Of a stretch of DNA of 64,000 nucleotides, positions 8,052 to 15,478 are shown in pieces (within the stretch, counting starts at the first letter, position 1; every line of letters begins with the position of its first letter). The stretch is taken from contig NZ_LZIN01000031.1 of the NCBI RefSeq assembly GCF_001667375.1, positions 18,798-82,797 on the forward strand, given 5' to 3'. The stretch comes from Mycolicibacter sinensis (lineage in GTDB: Bacteria; Actinomycetota; Actinomycetes; Mycobacteriales; Mycobacteriaceae). The notes beneath the pieces are model-generated. The model did not search any database. It was not told the origin of the DNA and saw only the letters and a program-made list of their open reading frames with translations. The translations under genes and the position numbers were made by a program.

Positions 8052-8744
8052 TCAGGGCACGACGACGATCTCGCGGCCCAGGTGATAGCCGGGGGTCAGC
8101 GGCAGGATGTCGCCACTCCAGAACGACCCGGGGTCGAACCAGTTCGCGTTCTTGTCGGTCGACAGCAGCCCCATCTCCTCGTAGGTGATGGCCACCGTCT
8201 CGGCGCAGTAGGCGGTTTGCAGCGCCACTTTGCTGGTACGCGCCTTGCGGCGTTGGCTGATCTCGCGCGCTTTGCGCTCCAGGACGGGAATGCCGCGGGT
8301 CCAGTCGCCCAGGGTCGGCAGCCGGCCGCGCAGCCATCGGCCGGTGAGCCGCGCCGTGGTGGGAAACGCCGTGCCGTCCATTCGGGCGATCGCCTGCAGC
8401 AGCCGGTCTTCCTGTTTGCGGGTGATGGTTCCGTGGAGCTGACGGAACCAGCACCGCTGCTGGTAGCGGCCCGTCCACTGTTCGACGGCGGCCCGGGCAT
8501 CGTTGAGCTGCACCCCGCGGTGGTTGGTGCCGGTCCAGAAGTCGAGCAGCTTGTCTCCGAGTTCCGCATGCCAGATCAGCGGCGGCAGGTCGTCGAGGGC
8601 CACCGTCATCCCGACGTGGTTCACCGGGGCGTTGGACAGCGTCTGGATGGCGCGGTCGGGACCGGAGCGGCCGCGGAACAGCCAGATGTCGCCGGTGCGG
8701 GTCTCGGCCAGCGCACGCTCCAACGTCACGGTGTGTTCGTCCAC
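8052..8744 (-). CDS. Permuted NlpC/P60 (YiiX/DUF830-like) cysteine hydrolase-like protein
   Basis: About 230 aa. TRTGDIWLFRGRSGPDRAIQ then APVNHVGMTVALDD and LIWHAELGDKLLDFW match the N-terminal half of the circularly permuted papain-like fold, with His in NHVGM. TAYCAETVAITYEEMGLL in the C-terminal half carries the candidate catalytic Cys. Enzymes of this fold cut amide or ester bonds in peptidoglycan or lipids. There is no signal peptide, so an intracellular lipid-side role is as likely as a wall role. The GTG at 8744 is chosen because TATGGT ends 6 nt upstream, making the message leaderless. Confidence 0.6.
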   Translation of the reverse strand: MDEHTVTLERALAETRTGDIWLFRGRSGPDRAIQTLSNAPVNHVGMTVALDDLPPLIWHAELGDKLLDFWTGTNHRGVQLNDARAAVEQWTGRYQQRCWFRQLHGTITRKQEDRLLQAIARMDGTAFPTTARLTGRWLRGRLPTLGDWTRGIPVLERKAREISQRRKARTSKVALQTAYCAETVAITYEEMGLLSTDKNANWFDPGSFWSGDILPLTPGYHLGREIVVVP

Positions 8745-8750
8745 GTCAGC

Positions 8751-8760
8751 ACCATAGGGT
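8751..8760. promoter_or_regulatory. Overlapping divergent -10 elements for two leaderless genes
   Basis: The 10-bp sequence ACCATAGGGT reads TAGGGT on the plus strand and TATGGT on the minus strand, both TANNNT. Each hexamer ends exactly 6 nt before a GTG: 8767 on plus and 8744 on minus. The two promoters therefore share bases and should exclude one another. Confidence 0.55.
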
Positions 8761-8766
8761 GTGATC

Positions 8767-8922
8767 GTGCGCAGCATTTGGAAATGGATCGGCCTGGCGG
8801 GCGTGGTCGGTGTCGCCGCCGGGGGAGTGCTGGTGGCGCGAGACCAGCGTCGGCGGCGGGCCTACACGCCCGAGGAGGTCCGCGCCCGGCTGCATCAGCG
8901 GCTGGCCGAAGCCGGCGGTTGA
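8767..8922 (+). CDS. Small conserved single-span membrane protein (51 aa)
   Basis: Reads VRSIWKWIGLAGVVGVAAGG then VLVARDQRRRRAYTPEEVRA and RLHQRLAEAGG. One transmembrane helix is followed by a positive stop and an amphipathic helix with the phrase YTPEEVRARLHQR, which I associate with short mycobacterial membrane proteins. It lies between the NlpC/P60-like gene and the cyclase gene. The GTG at 8767, rather than the in-frame GTG at 8761, is favoured by the -10 hexamer 6 nt upstream. Function unknown. Confidence 0.68.
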   Translation: MRSIWKWIGLAGVVGVAAGGVLVARDQRRRRAYTPEEVRARLHQRLAEAGG

Positions 8923-8928
8923 GCGAGG

Positions 8929-9750
8929 CTAGTCGACGTTCACCGCGTACAGGCGGTGGGTTCCGGCGAAGCCCTTCAGTTCGGCGTCGCGGCCGGCCCC
9001 GACGGCGATGTCGGCGCAGTCCTTGACCGCGTCGCGCACCGGGCCGCTGATCAGGATCTGGGCGCCGTCGGCGGCGGCGGCGACCCGGGCGGCCATCGCG
9101 ACGTTGCGTCCGAACAGGTCGTCGCCGCGGCGCACCGAGCGGCCCATGTGAATCCCGATCCGGACCCGGATCGGATGCGCCGGCTTGCGGCCGCGGCGCT
9201 GCTGCAGTGCGTGTTGGATGTCGATGGCGCAGCGCACCGCCTGCTCGGGTTGCGCGAACGCGATCATGTAGCCGTCGCCCTGGCTCTTGACCACATGCCC
9301 GCCGTGCTGGCCGACCGTGCGCTGCACCATCTCGTCATGGCGGGCGATCAGCTTCACCCAGGCGCGGTCGCCGATGCGTTCGTTCAGCGCGGTGGACTCC
9401 TCGATGTCGGTGAACAGGATCACCACGTGCCCGTCCGGGGTGAGGCGGGCCAGGTCGGGTCGCTCCACCTCGGCCCAATCGGCGAGATCTTCGATCGACG
9501 ACCGCACCGCCGCGCCGAACCCCTGCTTGCGCACCAGGTTCGCGGTCTGCCACACGGTTTTGACGGCCTCGCGTCCGCCACTCAACAGCAGGTTGCGGGT
9601 GTCGACGCGCTGTCGCAGCTCCTCGGCCTCGGCCCGGGCCTGACGCAGCTGTCGGGTCAACACCGCCAGGGCGACGGCCTCGGCGACGACCACCGCCGCC
9701 AGTGCGCCGACCGCCAGCAGCGTCGGCGTCAGCCATTCGATCCCGAACAT
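8929..9750 (-). CDS. Membrane-anchored class III adenylate/guanylate cyclase
   Basis: A 273-aa protein with one N-terminal helix ([20 protein letters not shown]), a coiled-coil linker ([20 protein letters not shown]) and a class III cyclase domain from about residue 105. [16 protein letters not shown] gives the first metal Asp, [14 protein letters not shown] the second and the purine-recognition loop, and [15 protein letters not shown] the transition-state Asn/Arg helix. Such proteins make cAMP as homodimers; ATP versus GTP preference is not settled by eye. The alpha/beta hydrolase stop abuts this start, so the two are co-transcribed. Confidence 0.88.
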   Translation of the reverse strand: MFGIEWLTPTLLAVGALAAVVVAEAVALAVLTRQLRQARAEAEELRQRVDTRNLLLSGGREAVKTVWQTANLVRKQGFGAAVRSSIEDLADWAEVERPDLARLTPDGHVVILFTDIEESTALNERIGDRAWVKLIARHDEMVQRTVGQHGGHVVKSQGDGYMIAFAQPEQAVRCAIDIQHALQQRRGRKPAHPIRVRIGIHMGRSVRRGDDLFGRNVAMAARVAAAADGAQILISGPVRDAVKDCADIAVGAGRDAELKGFAGTHRLYAVNVD

Positions 9751-10599
9751 TCAGGCGGACACGAACTCGACGACGGCCGCGCTGAAGGCGTCGTTGTCGT
9801 CGCCGGCCGCGGTGTGCCCGGCCTCGGACAATTCGACGAACCGCGCGCCGGGAACCTTGTCCAGGAAGTCTCTGACGCCTTCGGCGCTGACCACGTCGGA
9901 GAGCTTGCCCCGGATCAGCAGGATCGGGATCTGCAGGCCGATGGCGGCCGCCTCGATCTTGTCGGTGCGCAGCGCCGGGTCGTCGCCGGGCTTGGTCATC
10001 AACGCCGGATCCCAATGCCAGTACCAGCGGCCGTCACGGAACCGAAGGTTCTTCTTCAGCCCCTCGGGGCTGCGGGGTTTGGTCCGGTGCGGCAGGTACT
10101 CCGCGACGGCGTCGGCGGCCTGCTCCAGTGAGTCGAAGCCGTCGATGTGGCTGAACATGAAGTCGCGGATCCGCGCGCTGCCGTCTTTTTCGTAGCGCGG
10201 CACTACGTCGACCAGCACCAGTTTGACCACCCGTTGCGGGCCGGCCTGATCGGCGACCAGTATCCCGGTCAGCCCGCCCATGCTCGCCCCGATCAGCACC
10301 ACCGGGCGGCCGATCGCCTCGATGACCGCGACGGCGTCGGCGGCGAGCGTCTCGATGGCGTAGTCGGCGCCGGGCGCGCGGTCACTGTCGCCGTGGCCGC
10401 GGGTGTCGAGCGCGACGACGTGGTAGCCCCGGTCGGCCAGGATCTGACCGGTCTTGTGCCAGGAGTGCCGATTCTGGCCGCCCCCGTGCAGCATCACGAT
10501 CGTCGGGTCGCCGTCTGCGGCGATACCCCGGTTCCATTCATCGGCGACCAGCGTGACTCCGCCGACGCCGTCGAAGTCGACGGTCTGGGCTGTGCTCAT
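9751..10599 (-). CDS. Alpha/beta hydrolase (BpoB/haloperoxidase-like)
   Basis: A 282-aa alpha/beta hydrolase. VMLHGGGQNRHSWH is the oxyanion-hole region, VVLIGASMGGLTG the nucleophile elbow (Ser), ILLIRGKLSDVVS provides the acid and ELSEAGHTAAGDDND the catalytic His. The domain between about 150 and 210 is a helical cap with FRDGRWYWHWDP. M. tuberculosis has a BpoB-type enzyme (Rv1123c) at about this place, so orthology is plausible. Substrate unknown. Transcribed upstream of the cyclase without a gap. Confidence 0.85.
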   Translation of the reverse strand: MSTAQTVDFDGVGGVTLVADEWNRGIAADGDPTIVMLHGGGQNRHSWHKTGQILADRGYHVVALDTRGHGDSDRAPGADYAIETLAADAVAVIEAIGRPVVLIGASMGGLTGILVADQAGPQRVVKLVLVDVVPRYEKDGSARIRDFMFSHIDGFDSLEQAADAVAEYLPHRTKPRSPEGLKKNLRFRDGRWYWHWDPALMTKPGDDPALRTDKIEAAAIGLQIPILLIRGKLSDVVSAEGVRDFLDKVPGARFVELSEAGHTAAGDDNDAFSAAVVEFVSA

Positions 10600-10624
10600 C
10601 AGGAAATGGTAGACAGTGTGAATC

Positions 10625-11128
10625 ATGGTGGGTGAGGACATCGCCGGCGCCGGGCAGCGTCGCGCACTGATCGCGGGGCTGATCGGGGTGCTGGTCTCGG
10701 CTTGCCTGCTCGGCTGGCTCGGGTTCCGTGCCGAAGCGGCTCACCACGTCGTCGCGCAGCGGGAGATGTTTCTGCATGCCGCCCGCCAGACCGCCCTTCA
10801 CCTCACCACGGTCGACTACCAAGACCCCCAGGGTGACGTGCAGCGCGTCCTCGACTCGGCGACCGGCGAGTTCTACCAGCGGTTCGCCGAACGGGCCCCG
10901 GTGCTGATCGAGACCGTCACCCGGGAGCACTCGCAGGCGGCCAGCGCGGTGAGCGAGGCGGGTCTGGAATGGCAGTCCGGCGACGAGGCGCAGGTGCTGG
11001 TCGCTGTCAGCGTCGCCTCAAAGCATCTGGGCGGTCTGGACCAGCAGCCGCACGAGCTGCGGATGCGGATGACGGTGCAGCGGGTGGGCAAGCAGGCCAA
11101 GGTTTCCGACGTTGAGTACGTGTCATGA
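10625..11128 (+). CDS. Mce-associated membrane protein (orphan)
   Basis: A 167-aa protein: one N-terminal helix (ALIAGLIGVLVSACLLGWLG) and an extracytoplasmic domain of the Mce-associated (Mam) type, with the recurring pattern TVDYQDPQGDVQRVLDSATG then EFYQRFAERAPVLIETVTRE. Mam proteins support Mce transporters, but no mce gene is nearby, so a partner must be elsewhere, perhaps the locus at 31.4-40.6 kb. The next gene starts inside its stop codon (ATGA), so the pair is coupled. Divergent from the hydrolase-cyclase unit with 25 bp between starts. Confidence 0.75.
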   Translation: MVGEDIAGAGQRRALIAGLIGVLVSACLLGWLGFRAEAAHHVVAQREMFLHAARQTALHLTTVDYQDPQGDVQRVLDSATGEFYQRFAERAPVLIETVTREHSQAASAVSEAGLEWQSGDEAQVLVAVSVASKHLGGLDQQPHELRMRMTVQRVGKQAKVSDVEYVS

Positions 11129-11598
11129 GGCGGCTGGTCTACGGTGTGCTGCCCGGGCTGATCCTGGCCATGGCAGTAGCGGCCGGGTGGTTGAAGTGGT
11201 ACGAGGGGACGATTCGCGCCAGCGAGGCGGGGAGCGCCGAAACCATCGCGGCCGCAACCGAAACCACCATCCGAATACTGACGTTTGCGCCCGACACCAT
11301 CGAACGCGATCTGGCCGGTGCACAGCAACTGATGACCGACGGCTTCCGGGCGGAATTCGCGGCGCGCGCCCGCGATCGGATCATCCCCGATGCCAAGGCG
11401 CGCAACGTCACCGCGGTGGCCGAGGTTCCGGCCGCGGCATCGGTGTGGGCCACCCGCGATCACGCGGCGGTCCTGGTCTTCGCCGACCGCACCGTCACGG
11501 TCGGCTCCGCCGAGCCCGCCTATGTCGATTCGAGCTACCGGGTGACATTGGACAAAGTCGACGGCCGGTGGCTGGTCGCGGGTTTCGAGCCGGTCTGA
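11125..11598 (+). CDS. Second Mce-associated-like membrane protein
   Basis: A 157-aa partner of the preceding gene: N-terminal helix LVYGVLPGLILAMAVAAGWL, then a Mam-like domain (ILTFAPDTIERDLAGAQQLM, FRAEFAARARDRIIPDAKAR) ending in DGRWLVAGFEPV, close in style to the WLASRVELK ending of the Mam protein in the mce operon. Start ATG overlaps the previous stop. Probably exported with the N-terminus inside; exact role unknown. Confidence 0.72.
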   Translation: MRRLVYGVLPGLILAMAVAAGWLKWYEGTIRASEAGSAETIAAATETTIRILTFAPDTIERDLAGAQQLMTDGFRAEFAARARDRIIPDAKARNVTAVAEVPAAASVWATRDHAAVLVFADRTVTVGSAEPAYVDSSYRVTLDKVDGRWLVAGFEPV

Positions 11599-11608
11599 GG
11601 GGTAGACG

Positions 11609-12499
11609 ATGAGTGAACCGCGCTGGATCGACGTGGCGGCACCCGAGGTGGCGCTCAAGGCCCTGAGTTGGGGAGAGCCGGGTAACCCGGTGGCGTTGTG
11701 CCTGCACGGTTTTCCCGATACTCCCTACGGATGGCGTCGGGTGGCTCCCCGGCTGGTCGCGGCCGGCTGGCACGTGGTGGCGCCGTTCATGCGGGGTTAC
11801 GCTCCGTCGTCGATCCCGGACGACGGCAGCTACCACCTCGGGGCGTTGATGGACGACGCGCTGCGGGTCTATGACGCCGTGGGCGGGACCGGACGCGATG
11901 TGGTGATCGGTCACGACTGGGGCGCGTTAACGGCGACCGGCTTGGCCGCCATGCCGGACAGCCCGTTCGCCAAGGCGGTGATCATGTCGGTGCCCCCGCC
12001 GGCGGCCCTTCGCGCGGCCGGGGCAGGCGACAAGATCGTCCTGGCCGGCCACCTTCCGGCGCAGCTGGTGCGTAGCTGGTACATCGGCTACTTCCAACTG
12101 CCGTGGCTGCCGGATCGGTCCGCCTCGTGGGTGCTGCCGCGGCTGTGGCGGCGCTGGTCGCCGGGTTATGACGCCGAGGAGGATCTGCGGCACGTCGACG
12201 CGGCGATCGGGACCCCGGAGGGCTGGCGGGCGGCGCTGGGCACTTACCGCGCCCTGCGCAGCGCGCAGGTGCCGGACCGCTACGCCGATCTGCACCGGTA
12301 CTGGCTGCAGCTGCCGCGGTTGCCGATCCTGTACCTGCACGGACGGAACGACGGCTGCATGTCACCGGCCTTCACGCGGTGGGTGAATCCGGCACTGGCG
12401 GACGGCAGTACCGCGGCCGTGGTGGAGCATGCCGGGCATTTCCTGCAACTCGAGCAGCCCGACGAGGTGGCCGACCGGGTGCTGCAATTCTTGACCTGA
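11609..12499 (+). CDS. Alpha/beta hydrolase, probable epoxide hydrolase (EphC-like)
   Basis: A 296-aa hydrolase with LCLHGFPDTPYGWRRV (HGFP oxyanion motif typical of epoxide hydrolases), VVIGHDWGALTATGLA (GHDWG, nucleophile Asp, which separates epoxide hydrolases and dehalogenases from Ser esterases), YLHGRNDGCMSPA and EHAGHFLQLEQPDEV (catalytic His). A lid Tyr is plausible in YIGYFQLPWLP. Order matches ephC (Rv1124) in M. tuberculosis. The next gene starts on the last base of its stop (TGATG). Confidence 0.83.
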   Translation: MSEPRWIDVAAPEVALKALSWGEPGNPVALCLHGFPDTPYGWRRVAPRLVAAGWHVVAPFMRGYAPSSIPDDGSYHLGALMDDALRVYDAVGGTGRDVVIGHDWGALTATGLAAMPDSPFAKAVIMSVPPPAALRAAGAGDKIVLAGHLPAQLVRSWYIGYFQLPWLPDRSASWVLPRLWRRWSPGYDAEEDLRHVDAAIGTPEGWRAALGTYRALRSAQVPDRYADLHRYWLQLPRLPILYLHGRNDGCMSPAFTRWVNPALADGSTAAVVEHAGHFLQLEQPDEVADRVLQFLT

Positions 12500-13749
12500 T
12501 GAGCCGGGCGATGCGCGGACACCGGATGGCCGCGGTCGACGCGCAGTTCTACTGGATGTCGGCGAAGATCCCCAGCGACCAGTTCCTGCTCTACGCGTTC
12601 GCCGGAGTGCCGGCGGGCCTCGACGCTGCCGTCGAGGCGCTGCTGGACCGGGCCCGGCAGAGCCCGGCGCTGACCATGCGAGTCGAGGATGCCGGTTCGC
12701 TGGGCTACCCGCGGTGGGTTCGGGCATTCGACCACATCGGCGTGGTTCGACATCGGGTCCGTGAGGACAGCTGGGCCGGTTGCCTGGACGCGGTGGTGCG
12801 GCTCGGTGATGACCAGCTCGACGTCCGGGCGGCGCCGTGGCGGCTGCACGTGTTCGCACCGGTGCACGGCATCCCGGGCCACCGCGGCGCCGGCACCGTG
12901 GCAGTGCTGCAGGTGGCACACGCCCTCGCCGACGGGGCGCGGGCCTCAGCGCTGGCGGCCTGGCTGTTCGGGCGCGCGGCGCCGGTGACTGAGGTGGCCG
13001 CCCCGGCGCGCGGGTTTCTGCCCTGGCGCGCCGTCGTCGCGGCACGGGAGCACCGCAGCCGCGTCCAGGACACCGCCGCCGGACGGCTGCCGCCTGCCGT
13101 CGGGGACCGGCCGCCGCTGGCCACCAACAACCGGCCTGCCGGGGCCCGCGCGGTACGCACCCTGGTGCGCCACCGTGCGGAACTGAGCGGGCCCACCGTC
13201 ACCGTGGCAGTGCTGTCGGCGGTGTCCGCGGCGCTGTCGGAGTACCTCGACGAGCCGTGCGATTCTCTGGGAGCTGAGGTGCCGATGGCTAAGACCGGTA
13301 TTCGCCTGGCGCACAACCATTTCGGCAACATTGCGGCGGGCCTGTATCCGCGATCGGATCGCGAGGCGCGCTGCGAACGGATCGCTGCCGACCTGGCCGG
13401 CGGCCGCCTTCGTGCTGAGCACCCGGCCACGGCGGCCGCCGACCGGGCCTTCGCGGTGACACCGGCGGCGCTGTTGCGCTGGGGTATCGGAAAGTTCGAC
13501 GCGCAGACCCGGCCGGTGCGGGTGACCGGCAACACCGTGGTGTCCAGCGTGTACCGCGGTGCGGCGGATCTGCGCTTCGGCAGCGTGCCGGTGCTGCTGA
13601 CCGCGGGGTTTCCCGCGCTGTCCCCGGCGATGGGCCTCACCCACGGCGTCCACGGCATCGGCGACACGGTGGTGATCAGCGTGCACGCCGCCGAGTCGGC
13701 GATCAGCGAAATCGACGGATATCTACGATTACTGGATGCGTCATTGTAG
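12499..13749 (+). CDS. Rv1125-like protein of the WES/DGAT acyltransferase-like group
   Basis: A 416-aa protein (Rv1125 is close to this length). AAVDAQFYWMSAKIPSDQFL resembles the start of wax ester synthase/DGAT proteins. VAVLQVAHALADGARASALA corresponds to their HHxxxDG active-site motif but reads AHALADG, so the first catalytic His is replaced. LGAEVPMAKTGIRLAHNHFG and the TALAPSM-like end AVSSVYRG keep the fold. With the substituted His the acyltransferase activity is doubtful. Translationally coupled to the EphC-like gene. Confidence 0.7.
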   Translation: MSRAMRGHRMAAVDAQFYWMSAKIPSDQFLLYAFAGVPAGLDAAVEALLDRARQSPALTMRVEDAGSLGYPRWVRAFDHIGVVRHRVREDSWAGCLDAVVRLGDDQLDVRAAPWRLHVFAPVHGIPGHRGAGTVAVLQVAHALADGARASALAAWLFGRAAPVTEVAAPARGFLPWRAVVAAREHRSRVQDTAAGRLPPAVGDRPPLATNNRPAGARAVRTLVRHRAELSGPTVTVAVLSAVSAALSEYLDEPCDSLGAEVPMAKTGIRLAHNHFGNIAAGLYPRSDREARCERIAADLAGGRLRAEHPATAAADRAFAVTPAALLRWGIGKFDAQTRPVRVTGNTVVSSVYRGAADLRFGSVPVLLTAGFPALSPAMGLTHGVHGIGDTVVISVHAAESAISEIDGYLRLLDASL

Positions 13750-13759
13750 TTTGGGGCAC

Positions 13760-14269
13760 ATGGCCGCTGCTGATGTTGCTTTGCTGATCCTCCGCTTGGT
13801 GCTGGGTGTGACCCTGGCGGCACACGGTTTCAACAAGTTCTTCGGCGGGGGCCGTATCCCGGGCACCGCGGGGTGGTTCGAGAGCATCGGGATGAAATAC
13901 GGCAAATTCCAGGCCGTGACGGCCGCCAGCGCCGAGATCGCCGCCGGGCTGGGACTGGCCGCCGGCCTGCTCACCCCGATCGCGGCCGCCGGGTTCGTGG
14001 CGCTGATGTCGGTCGCGGTGTGGACCGTGCACCGCGGCAACGGCTTCTTCGTGCTCAGCGAAGGCTGGGAATACAACCTGGTGCTGGCTACCGGTGCCGT
14101 CGTGGTGGCAATGCTCGGGCCGGGCCGGCTCAGCCTCGATCACCAGATCTTCTGCCGCTGTTGGCTCAACGGCTGGGCGGGTCTGGCGATCTCGGTCGGA
14201 TTGGGGCTAGCCGGGGCGATCGGCCAGCTGGTGCTGTTCTACCGGCCGCCGGCCGTGACCGGCGAGTAA
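13760..14269 (+). CDS. DoxX-family membrane protein
   Basis: A 169-aa four-helix membrane protein: ADVALLILRLVLGVTLAAHG with the DoxX RLxLGxxxxxHGxNKFFGGG pattern, the GLAAGLLTPIAAAGFVALMS helix pair, and a further helix at the C-terminus. M. tuberculosis DoxX works with SseA and SodA in thiol/oxidant homeostasis, but many DoxX proteins are uncharacterised. It lies 10 bp after the Rv1125-like gene and is the last intact gene before the broken prp locus. Confidence 0.82.
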   Translation: MAAADVALLILRLVLGVTLAAHGFNKFFGGGRIPGTAGWFESIGMKYGKFQAVTAASAEIAAGLGLAAGLLTPIAAAGFVALMSVAVWTVHRGNGFFVLSEGWEYNLVLATGAVVVAMLGPGRLSLDHQIFCRCWLNGWAGLAISVGLGLAGAIGQLVLFYRPPAVTGE

Positions 14270-14374
14270 GGCAGTCCGCTACCGGCCCGGCTGAACTGAA
14301 ATCCGTTGGCCGACTGACGTTTGTCACATCGTGCGTACCGTGTGAAACATGCAGGTACATGAGGTCCGAACCCG

Positions 14375-15415
14375 GGAATCTGCCTGCACGAGCACAAGAT
14401 CGACCACGTCGCGCACCTGGGCCCGTCGGTGGCCGCCGGCATCGGCACCATGCTGCGGCTCGATCCGGAGGTCATCTACTCCGCGATCGGCCAGGCGCTG
14501 CACCTGACAACGGCTACCCGCCAGTCCCGCAAGGGCCTGATTTCCAGCTGGAAGGCCTATGCTCCGGCGCACGCCGGCAAGGTGGGCATCGAGGCGATCG
14601 ACCGGGCGATACGCGGCGAGGGATCCCCGGCCCCGATCCGGGAGGGCGAAGACGGCGTCATCGCGTGGCTGTTGTCCGGTCCCGAACACACCTACCGGGT
14701 GGCGCTGCCCGGCCGTGGCGAACCCAAGCGCGCCATCCTGGACAGCTACACCAAGGAGCACTCGGCCGAATACCAGAGCCAGGCGCTGATCGATCTGGCG
14801 CGCCGGCTGCGGGAACGCATCGGCGACCTGGAGCAGGTCGCATCGATCGTGCTGCACACCAGCCACCACACCCACTACGTGATCGGGACCGGCTCGGGCG
14901 ACCCGCAGAAGTTCGACCCGGACGCCTCGCGCGAGACCCTGGACCACTCGGCGATGTACATCTTGGCCGTGGCCTTGCAGGACGGCACCTGGCACCACGA
15001 ACGCTCCTACGCGCCTCAGCGGGCGCACCGCCCGGACACGGTTGCGCTGTGGCACAAGATCTCCACCGTCGAAGACTCGGAGTGGACCCGCCGTTACCAC
15101 TCGACCGAGCCGGACGAGAAGGCCTTCGGGGCGCGTGCCGAGGTGACGTTGAAGAGCGGCGCGGTGATCACCGACGAACTGGCCATCGCCGACGCGCATC
15201 CGTTGGGGGCGCGGCCATTCGGGCGCCCCCAGTACACCGCCAAGTTCACCGGGCTCGCCGACGCAGTGGTCGAACCGGCCGAGCAGAATCGATTCCTGGC
15301 GGCGGTCGAGGGCCTGGCGGGCCTCGGTGGCGGGGAACTGGGCGCGTTGAACATCGTGGTCGATCCGCTGGTACTGGACAAGGCGCCGGATACCCCGCCG
15401 GGGATCTTCCGGTGA
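14375..15415 (+). pseudogene. prpD: 2-methylcitrate dehydratase prpD, 5'-truncated
   Basis: The frame opens with [20 protein letters not shown] and continues with [51 protein letters not shown] and [16 protein letters not shown], all PrpD, to a normal C-terminus. About 150 N-terminal residues are missing. In frame, a TGA stands four codons before the first homologous residue, and the first usable start (GTG 14429) falls within the helix after HLGPS. The usual neighbours prpR upstream and prpC downstream are absent. A shortened protein could be made but would lack part of the fold. The 105 bp before it hold no gene. Confidence 0.87.
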
Positions 15416-15453
15416 GCGGGCCACGTGAGCTCGGGGGTTTCCCCGCGCGTACC

Positions 15454-15467
15454 TAGAACACGTTCTA
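15454..15467. promoter_or_regulatory. KstR-type operator
   Basis: TAGAACACGTTCTA fits the published KstR consensus TnnAACnnGTTnnA at every fixed position. It lies 11 bp before the ATG of the DUF3556 gene. KstR represses cholesterol-catabolism genes in mycobacteria and is released by sterol CoA intermediates, so the downstream gene is predicted to be sterol-inducible. Confidence 0.7.
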
Positions 15468-15478
15468 ATCTGGCGGTC

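Noticed and set aside
13873..15456. Plus-strand open frame of 527 codons across DoxX and prpD
   Set aside because: It runs in a different frame through both genes and carries no motif; the DoxX and PrpD frames have family residues.
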